Assembly (NCBI GenBank): GCA_943704495.1
Contig: CALSCR010004175.1
Coordinates: 1-26,276 of the forward strand
Length of the DNA stretch: 26,276 nt
Direction of reading: 5' to 3'
From: Pigoraptor chileana
Taxonomy: Eukaryota > Opisthokonta > Filasterea
This document shows, piece by piece, positions 9,381-19,200 of the stretch. Position numbers and translations under genes: made by a program. The notes under the pieces are model-generated. The model worked only from the letters and a program-made list of their open reading frames with translations. It was not told the DNA's origin and did not search any database. The stretch's first letter is position 1. Each line of letters starts with the position of its first letter.

Positions 9381-10201
9381 ACTCTGCAAGGCGCTGAAAG
9401 CTATGTCTGACGTGGAGACGTGCAAATAAGGGATTACTTTGTGCAACTTGTTGAGCCACCGTTGACGCCAAGCCAGAGCTCGCAACCCTTGACGCCAAAG
9501 CGCACACACACGCTTGACGAAAAAACCCCGAAAAATAATATGCCGTTCAGGGCAGCCAGCCCTGCATGCGGCGCCCCGAAATGGATTGTTGTAAAAAAAC
9601 CCGTAAAAAACTGACACCCTGGAACAGCCTACCGCGAATTTTGTGCCCAAACTGACTGATACCTTGGATTGGAAATGTATTTCTTTTAGCGCCACCGTTT
9701 TTCAAATTAAAAATTTAAAAAATCCAGTGGAACGGGCACGGTTTTTAAATCGTTGTGCCTTTGATCCCGAGCAGCCTTTTCGCACCCTCTGTCAGGTTTC
9801 TCTTGACCGGCAAACTAGCATAGGGTTAGGGTTAGGGTTAGGGTGGGGGATTTCCCATCGCAATATTGGTGTTCTCGTACGTTTTTGATACATGCGCTTT
9901 GTAGAAATAATAATGCCAGGATTATATTTTTTGTGCGGCTTTTCGGGCTAATGTGCACAGTGTGGATAGCCTGTGGTGTCTCGAGATTGCGCACTGAGCG
10001 CATGCATTGAAGCGCATTGAATATGTTTGTTCTTACGACAAGGCGATTTAATCAGAACAACGTTTTTCTGGGTGGCAATCTCCAATCACGGCGGCATCCC
10101 GGACCGCAAACATGGGCGGCAAACGTCTGCACGTCGGAGTGGGTATCAACCCCTTTGCTCGCAATCGCCATCGCAATCAGCACGCTAGCGCGGTTCGAGC
10201 C
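9381..10201. promoter_or_regulatory. Divergent intergenic region between the nuclease and MACPF genes
   Basis: There are 821 bases between the two chosen start codons. The left half (9381-9695) has no stop in the nuclease frame but no sign of being coding. AT-rich runs lie at 9520-9545, 9590-9612 and 9695-9725, and a telomere-type repeat lies at 9821-9844. No classical TATA box is obvious on either strand. It must hold the promoters of both genes unless unseen 5' exons exist. Confidence 0.55.
9821..9844 (+). repeat. Interstitial telomere-type repeat (TTAGGG)4
   Basis: TAGGG is followed by three perfect TTAGGG units and a final T. It is too short to be a working telomere. It could be a telobox-like regulatory site, a trace of double-strand break repair, or chance expansion. 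It suggests a TTAGGG telomere for the organism but does not prove it. Confidence 0.8.
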
Positions 10202-13200
10202 ATGTACTGGACTATTTTGACGTGCTTGGGCCTAGCTCTCTTGACCACCTCATTCCGACTTGCCTCCGCGGCCCCTGCGGAGGCTACGACACCGCCGCCC
10301 GAAGACATTCAAGTTAGCAACGCTCCCCGCGCTGACCATGATCGGGACAAGAGGGCTGACGACAACAGTCAGACATGCTGCAACACAAATGTGGCTTCAA
10401 AGTGTCTGTGCTTTGGAAACGTAAATGTCATAACAAAATGGACCACGTCCTCGATTGTCCTGTGTGCGAAACTCAGCGGCACAACCATGTAAGTAATTCA
10501 TTTCTCATCACCAACGTAACTTGTTTGCATCACCAGCGTCAATCAGTGCAATTTGAACGAATTTGCGCACACACGCATTGATTTCCATTGCTCATGGTAT
10601 TGCCGCATGTGCAGGTCATTCTCGGGTCGGTGCCATGGCGAATACCTGCCTGATGCCATGGCAGTGTTCACCGGAAGTCTTCCTCCAAATATCAACAAAG
10701 TGTGGGTACCGAGGCATTGCCATTGAGTTTACATGAAACTGCGCATGCATTGCTACTGTACTTTTGTCAATGATAATGTTGCTTGTAGTGTTCTACTTAC
10801 ACGCCTGTGCAAATTTTGTTTGCATGGCATTTCTCAGAATTATTGAGGATATGACTGCCGTCCGCCCAGGTGGCCCTTTGCCGCAAGCGCTTCTCGACAG
10901 ACTAAACAGTACACTCACTCAATTGTAAGTTCATGTTCAGAGCTGTTGATGCCATTGAACAATTCAGGATTGCTTGCCTCCGCATACTCAATCAACTCAC
11001 GTTTCTCTTGTTCGTTTCCTTTCTAAACAGAACGATACAAAACGTAACGGGCTTTCAAACACACGTCGCCAGCATGCTCCGTGCGATACCATTCATCAAG
11101 GAACTGTGGGTTTCAATTCGGGCTTGTGCATTTGCATGGTTGATGTGCGTCTGACTCATTGATTGCCAATGCGTATATAATCCACCGTGGTCTAACTTAT
11201 AAATTTCTTGCAAATGTGCAGCAATATTTCGTCCAACAACATCGAAAACCTCGAGCCCAACGCTTTTGCGAACATGGAAGACTTGACCGTTCTGTAAGAA
11301 CTTTTGTGTTGTTCTTGCCATGTCTTCTACATCTGGCAGATATAAAATGCTCATCCAAGACACGTGTTTGTTTCTTTTGCAGAAACCTCTCCCACAACAA
11401 GTTGCGTGCTCTTTATGGGAACCTTTTCAAAAGCAACATGCTGCTTCGGTCAATGTGGGTAGCATATGTCAGTTACATTTCTGCATAGACACTATACTGC
11501 AAGATGGACGGCGTACTGATTATCTCTTGTGTGCCAATGCAGCGATCTTTCGCAAAACGAGATACAACTGGTTCCTGCCGAGCTGTTTTCCAATCTCACT
11601 GCGCTTCAAGATGTGTAGGTTTTCGTGTTGTGCATGGTGTGTGCCATTCGACGCTCGGGTTTGATTCGTCATTTTTCAGTGCATGTTTGTCAAGTTGGAT
11701 CTGTCAAGATACTGATTAATAACTGTGACATTGAAACTGACACAGGTCGCTGGCCGGAAATCCAATTGGTCTGCTCACCAAAGGTCTCTTTTATTCGAAC
11801 ATTGGACTCAAGACAATGTGAGAATTTGTAGCTGTGCAGTGTTGTCAATGGTTAAAGTGCAATGCGCTGTCTTCTACATGCCAGCATCCATGGACTTTAC
11901 AGATTTACTTATATCATGAAATGCACAGGAATTTCTCGAATACGATGCTTCGCGACATTGGCGAGGGAATTTTTCCCAGCTCGATTATACCGCTTCAAAC
12001 GCTGTGAGTATAGCACATTAAGGGACTGTCCGCAAATCTCGTTTTATCCGCGCTCCTTAGTTTTTGTTTGAGGATTACTCGAACGCTCTCGAAGAGAGCT
12101 GACACCGTGGGGAGCGGCGGACACGCTCTAAATATCGTATGGGGTGTGCTTGATGCATGGTCACTCACGCGAGATATTTGAATATGCAGGGACCTTTCCG
12201 AGAATCTGTTCTGGCGTATTCTAAGCCAAAACTTACCCAAGGTCAGCGCAGAGGCACCGCCAGTGAAAGTGTGGGTACTTGATTGCTGGGATTGCCGTCA
12301 GATGATGCGCTGTTCTGCCTTGGCCTTACGTGCCTTGTCATTGTGTCCCTCAGTTACATACAGGGGGCATTTGTTGTCAAGGGGTCGAATATGAAGATAC
12401 CGGTCAGTGCGGGTAAGATGCCCAAGCCTTATGAGGTTCATTTAAATGATAGCTGCCCTTGTGTCGACAAGAGCCCCATGTGCGATGGCGTTTGCAATTG
12501 CGGTAACGTGGGCGAACAATGTAGCGCCTTGGAGCACGGGTATGGACGCACATGCCTTGTCGACAAAGGTAAGTTCTCATGCTATGCTGCTCAACGTCGT
12601 GTCAGTTATGTACCAGATTTGGCAATCACTTTTTCCCACTCTGAAATTTTCACGTGTTCCCTCTGCAGTGAACACTGAAAGTCAAAAGGGTAGACCACCC
12701 GCGTTTTCGACGAAGGCAATCATGAGGACTCTTGCGGAGGGCACAATGTGCGCATGCCTCGTCGCGAACTACGGTGGCCCGGGTTCGCGTGCAATCGAAC
12801 CCTTGGCGGAGCTTGCAGGCAAGTCGTACGAGGAGGTGCAGGCGTTTTGCGGCTCACTGATAAACCCATTGCCGCGTGATCCAGCGTCGTCGACCGTGGG
12901 GAGGGGGACAGCATTGGCTCGGGAAGGCTGCGATCAACTTTGCGAAAATGACGCCAATTGCGAGGGTGGGTATTGGTCTGGATAAATGCTGCGGCCATAT
13001 CACACCTCATGTCAGAAAAGACGTTGTAAGTCTGAACCATAAAATTGCTTTTGCTGTTCCATCATCAGCGGTAACTTACGTTGATATGTCGGCAAGCTGC
13101 ATCGTGTTCGGGGATGCCAACGGCATCTTTGCGCCTCGGAAGTGGACCCGTCCAGGAGGTCTCTCTCCGACGATATGGGCGAGAGTTGGCAGCGACCGCA

Positions 13201-16200
13201 GCGAGAAGGTTCAGATTGAAGCGACTTTCCGTCCACCCGTAGATGGTCAATACTCATTTGCGGTGCCAACAGGTGCCCGCTTCCTGATTTACAATGAGGG
13301 TGAGAGTGGGGATCATGCGGATTTTACGTCCGGCTTGTCTTCTCTCTCTCGTCAGGTCACAGTGACGTGTCCGGAGGGAAGCGGTACGCGCTGCGGAGGT
13401 CTGTGTTGCCCGCCGGCTTTTCAGCTTTTGCTTTTTTATATTAATCCGAGCGGGTATAAACCTGATTTTTCCGATCCGACGAATGCCGAGACCGTTTGGC
13501 AACACCTGCGAGGCCCGCTGTCCGATAATTGTCGCTGCGTAAATCCCAAACTTCTTTCGTTCGGCATCCTTCCCCAGTGCCGTCTCGACATCTCAACACA
13601 ACCAGCAGAGTCGACGGTCGTGGAGACGACGTTGGGAAAGTGGGTCAGCGATAGTCGGAGTATCTTTCGCTATCGGTGGTACGGCGATTACTGCTACGAT
13701 CTCACCGATCCTAGACTCAAGACCGATAATTTTTCCGTCTGCCGGGCAATCGGGGATACGAACGTTCTCGGCGCGTTGCACACCTCCGACGGGATGGACA
13801 CGAGCCAGGTACCAACATGCACGATCCCGCTTGAATTGGGCGTTGCATACAAGATGCGCTTGCAGCTGAACGGTCCACCGTGGGCGTGGCTCGATTCCAA
13901 CCTCCTCCGGCCAGATCTGTCTAAAATCAGCGCCGACCGCGCGCATTGGTACAACCTTACGTGCGATGTCCCGTATAGTTTCCAGATTTTTGGCCCTGTG
14001 AGACGCCGTCCGGTCCAATCTCCGCTTGATCCGTACATGGACGTATTATATCCCGACGATGCCGTGGATGATGCGTACGTGCCCATTCCGCCCGATGTCG
14101 ACGGCCAGGACCGCGTTTACCTGGCGCGCTGCAAGAGCCCGTCCCGTTCGAACTACCAATCAAAGGAGCTGCGATTAATTGACATTGCGGAGTTGAACTC
14201 TTTTCGTCCGAGCAGCCCAACCAGCCCAACAGACCCAACAGGCAGCCCAACAAATGAGCTGCCATTCATCTTCAACGTGGCAAAGTTGACCACCGAGTTC
14301 TTCGGTTACACTGTTGTTAAAGACAACGACGACTTCGACTGGACAATACTGGGTACAAGAAAGGACAGGTCACTTCTGGGTAAGTCTAAACCGAATGGGC
14401 TGCATGCAGCTCGCTCGACGAATGTTGGTGCCGAATCGCTAAAATTTCATTGCAGGATGCTCACTGTCACAATATTTCTCATTGGCACTGCTCCAGTTTC
14501 GATGCCTTCGGTGATGGAATGGACGAGCTTTTTCGATTTTGGCGGCTACTTAACCGAAAACAAGCCACCCATCATGCCAGGTGATTATGTAGGCCACAAA
14601 ACTGTTTCTGTTCACATTTGCTGTTCACCTTTGCTTGAAATCCCAACTGCGGCCCTTTCACTTTAGGCATTCGAAATCCAAATCCTTTTGCTGAATGTGC
14701 CAAATGCATTGTTTGCAGATGTAACAACCAGCAGCAGAACTGCGATCGTGACGTGGGGCTGTTACGCACCGTCCGAATTCGACGAGATCGAACCATTCTC
14801 CGGCATATTGCCACGATCTGATTCCTTCAGTACGGGCATATCCCTGACGCAGAGCAAGCAAAAAGTTATCGTTGGCGGTGGGTATTTTTCTCTGACCTGT
14901 GTTTAAGTTGATACACACTCTGATATCTTTTTTTAAAATTGACCACGATTCTGCATCAAACTGAAAAATGCAGGTACGGAGGCCCACGCGCTTTTTTTTG
15001 TTCCACCAGTGTCTGTTAACACTCATCTACCGACCATTGCTGTTACAATCTCGGGAGAGGATGGCCAGGTGTTCACAGCCCGTGGCTTTGACCAGGTGAC
15101 GGGTGTTTCTGTGAGGATGCCAGCGGTTGGTACGGTCTTGCGTGCCGATCTGGACTCGCTGAGTCCGACACCGACGTGGCTTATTGTCGCCCGAGAGTCG
15201 AATGCTGTCCATTTCAGCCTCGATGATTGTAAACGGACACCTTCGGCGTGCAAGCAATTCCCCTCGGCAGTGACTGTCGGCGTCGTGCCATCGAGCGTCG
15301 CATGGATTTGCGAGGAAACTGGCCCCTCTAAGAGCCGGATGATTGGACTGACAACGGTTCCCACTTCTGCTCTTGGCATTGGTGTAGATTTCACGACAAA
15401 CACGATCGGCGCTGCTGTTGGGGGTGGGTTATTATATTTGTTCTGTTTGATTTGCAGATGTTTTGAATTCGATGGAATTTTTAACGAGATACCCGTGTCA
15501 ATGCCTTTCACATTACAGATTGGGACTTTCTGAACGATAATGTCGTGAATTGTACGATTGAATCGGACAGTTCCATAGTTGTGGAATCGCTTGCACCGGG
15601 CGCCGCGAGCGTTTTCCATTTCAACCCTAAAGTACACGGCAGCTTGCTGGTCGATGGCATTCGCATAGCCGCTACACAATATCTAGACGTTGAAATTGTT
15701 TTCCACGACGCACGCTCAGGCAGCGGCGGTGCCACCTCAACCGTGATTCTCACGAAGGCAGACTCCATCGAGTATTTCCCTACCGAAACTCTCTATGAGT
15801 GGTTGTCATTTGTCGTCGGAGATATCAGCAGCTTAACAATCAAAAACATCGGAACGGGCACACCGTCATTGAAGGTGATGCTCCGAGGCATAGGTACGAG
15901 TGAATCCTAATACTGTGTTGCGGGTGTGTGTGTTATTGTATATTGTATTGGGCCGCGAAATTGGCTTTAATATGCAAGCTGTGTTATGCGAGCTGTGTTA
16001 TGCGAGCTGTGTTATGCGAGCTGTGTTATGCGAGCTGTGTTATGCGAGCAGATCGCGTGTGCCTATGTTCCAGTTTTCCTACTGAGCCCCCCCACCCACT
16101 GCTGTTGTTTGTTTCTTGGTTTCACAGTGACAGAAACCTGCCACATGGCCGCCGCGTTCGACGTGGCGCGCTTTGACGAGGAGCGTTTCGAGGATGGGTA

Positions 16201-19200
16201 CCTGGCGATACACAACGTGACAATCACATTGCCGTTTGTGCAGACTGACAACGGCCCTGCGCCCACGCTTCCGACTACTCTGATCGCGCGCGATTACACA
16301 GGCCTTGTCGGAAGCCAGTTTGGAGACGACTTGACGGTGGACATTGCGACCGCATTTGGACATGGCATCGCCAACAAGATGGGCAATCGCTTCTGCGAGT
16401 TGAAGCGCAATGACGAACTCGCGGCGTATGTGTGCGACCTTGCGGCATCCAAAGATCTCTCCGACACCATCAAGACCTGGATGCGCGGGGCCCAGGCACG
16501 CGTCATTTTCTCACCCGCAGCCTTCCAGCTCAACAAGAATGTCGAGATCCCCGCACGCGCTACTGCCAATGGCGTCCTCTGGAATGGCGTCCAAGACCTC
16601 TTCTCCAAACTGGCTCTCACAATACACTACGAAGGTACGATTTAGGATGTGTGCTTGTGGTGTAGATGTGTACCGTTTTGGACTGATAGGTGTTGTGCGC
16701 TTACATTTTCAGTCTACCGGTGGGCGGTAACCGCGGACTGGGCACCAGCATGTCCAACGACGACCACTCAGACGAGGATCGTTCTTTGCGTGAATCGGGC
16801 CAATGCGACTGTCGATCCGACCAACTGCGCGGCTCTGCACCGGCCGGCCGATGCCCAGAGTTGCGGAGCCAATGGCGCACCGTCACAATTTTTATGGCAT
16901 AGTCTATGTTACTGCCCATGCGCCGCTGAAGCCTGCGGGACCGTCACGGACGAACCGATGGTATTTTGCATTAACTCGGCGATGAACATGACGGTCGACG
17001 AGGGACTCTGTGCCGGCCTGGAAAAGTCGGGCATCGTTACTTGCGGCAAGCAGTGCAAGTGCGACGTGGGCTGCTCCGGTTGCTGGTCAGCTCTGCCGAT
17101 CTCGGGTGATGCCGGTCAGTGTACAAAGGACACGAGTTCGTCGGTGACGGTCTACTCTCGGGCTCAGGATTTAACTTGCAATCTCTGCAAGGGGCCGACG
17201 GTCGTGTTTGCAAACGTCAACAAGGCGTACTGCCAAGCGCCCGCTCCGCCCAGTCGCGTGACGTGCTCGCCTACTGAGGTGCTCACGACGGACGCACTCT
17301 GGGGCGAGCTTCAGTCCTTGCGCATCGTGCAGATTTCGGCAGACCGCTCCACAAAGGAAATGGAAATACTGCTCGGCGTGCCGGCCATGGCAGCAAGGCA
17401 GGCGCTCGCAGAGGCAGAGGCAGGAATCGCAGAGGCGCAACTTCGGATACTCTCCTCAAATTCGTCGACGTCGATGAAAGTACCCGTTGCAGAGGCGGAA
17501 GCAGCGCTTGCTACTGCCAAGGTGGAGACGTTGCGCCAATCCAAGACTCTTCTCTCCGGACTAGTCGAGCAATCGATCGTGGCCGACCTGGCAGAGGCTC
17601 ACACTCGAGAACGGCAAGCGCTGGCGGGACTCGTCCAGCCGCTCGCCGGAAAGACGCTCCCTCGCATTGAAGTTCTTGGTGCCGGATACAACCTCGTGCG
17701 TGCAAACCCCCATTGCACTGACGATCCGTTTGGCATGGGGGGCATCGTGCCACTTGTCGATCTCTCGTACACGTCGATGGCGTTTGTCGGCGACAAGTTC
17801 TTGCCGGACGGCGTGTATGCAACGCAATTGACGTCGGCGGACTTCAACTCGGATATGGAGATTCTGACGAGCGAGTCGGAACTGCGCGAGTCGGCGATGT
17901 TGGGGATCAAGTTTTCGACGGAAGAGGATTCAGCCGAGGAAATATCGTCTCAGAAGAATGCCTTCAGCCTGAACTCACAGTTTTCGACGGAATCTGAGAA
18001 CATGCGGTCGTCCAAGGACGTCTTCGTTAGGAACAAAGTGACGGTAACCGTCGCGCGCATGAACCTTCTTCCCAACTTTGCCAACATAGCGCGCCCGAGC
18101 GCGGCCCTGTTGGACTACTGGCGGAGCATCTCGATTGATGACGACTGCTGTCTATCCGAGATCACCACCGACTGCAACAGCAACTGCAACGCACTTGAGA
18201 GAATGCCCGACGTTTTTGGCACCCATCTCATGAAGGCAGTGACGCTCGGGTGCATCGGCATGCAGCAGTTGCAGCTCGACGTTGTCGAGGTGAAATCGTT
18301 GGTCGAAAACGATATGAGCGCCGATGCAGCAGCCTCATCGGAAGAGACCGAAGGAAAGCCCAGCGCGGGTCTCGGGGTAACCACGAAGGTATCGACCGAT
18401 GTGAGCGTTGCGCTCAAGAAGGCGATGCAGTCGTCGTCGTCCTCGACAAAACAGAAGATCCAGGAAAGATACCTGGGTGGTATCCCACAGCCCGGAGGCT
18501 TCTTCGACGACGGCCAAGTTAACAACGACGCGCTCAAGACTTACGCCGGCACGTGCAGCGAGAACCCATTTATCACAGATTACACGCTAATGAGGTGGGT
18601 GATTTGTCTCGCAACTCGAATGTCTTCTTTGAAACTGAATATTTATGGATTGTGTGTCTAAACTTCTTCTTGTTTTTTTCCGACACCAAATGCCGTCTCT
18701 ATCAGAGTTGACGAATTCGTCGAGCAAATGGGGCCTTCAAAGTTTGATGAGGATCGCGAAGTATTTGCGGCGAAACTGAAGAAGTTCCGGATCATCATGC
18801 GCGAGTACTGCGCGGGGATTGTGAACTGCGCGCCGGATGCACGCGACGCTGACCGCATCGATCCGGTCATGTTCAATGACATCGCTCGCTTCACGTACAC
18901 ACATTCTGACACGAGACTATTTACTTTGACAACCATACCCGACAACATAGAAAAAGTTGACAATGTTCGCATCACTTCAGATATATCGGGTGAGTTGCCT
19001 GCATATGCGTGGAATTTTGTGTGCGTACAAACTTTGCACAAAAACTTAATATGTCCCCTCCCCCTGTTTCTTTGCATCCACAAACGATCACATGTCGAGT
19101 GTGCAGGAACAAAGGATAGCATGATCGACCTCAGTCCTGACGATGAGGTGTGTTTTCCCGCCGTGACGGGGGAATACAATGATTGGGTCAATGATCCGGA

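Noticed and set aside
9381-9695. N-terminal extension of the nuclease protein by 105 residues
   Set aside because: The frame is open, but it would place a clear signal peptide in the interior of the protein; the stretch is not coding-like.
14456-14496. Earlier acceptor for exon 14 (after 14455)
   Set aside because: It gives a frame with a stop or one that does not match exon 15; the acceptor at 14496 keeps phase 1 on both sides.
15986-16127. Upstream extension of exon 18 into the repeat-bearing intron
   Set aside because: Open only because the 14-base repeat lacks stops; a good donor at 15894 and acceptor at 16127 keep the frame with exon 17.
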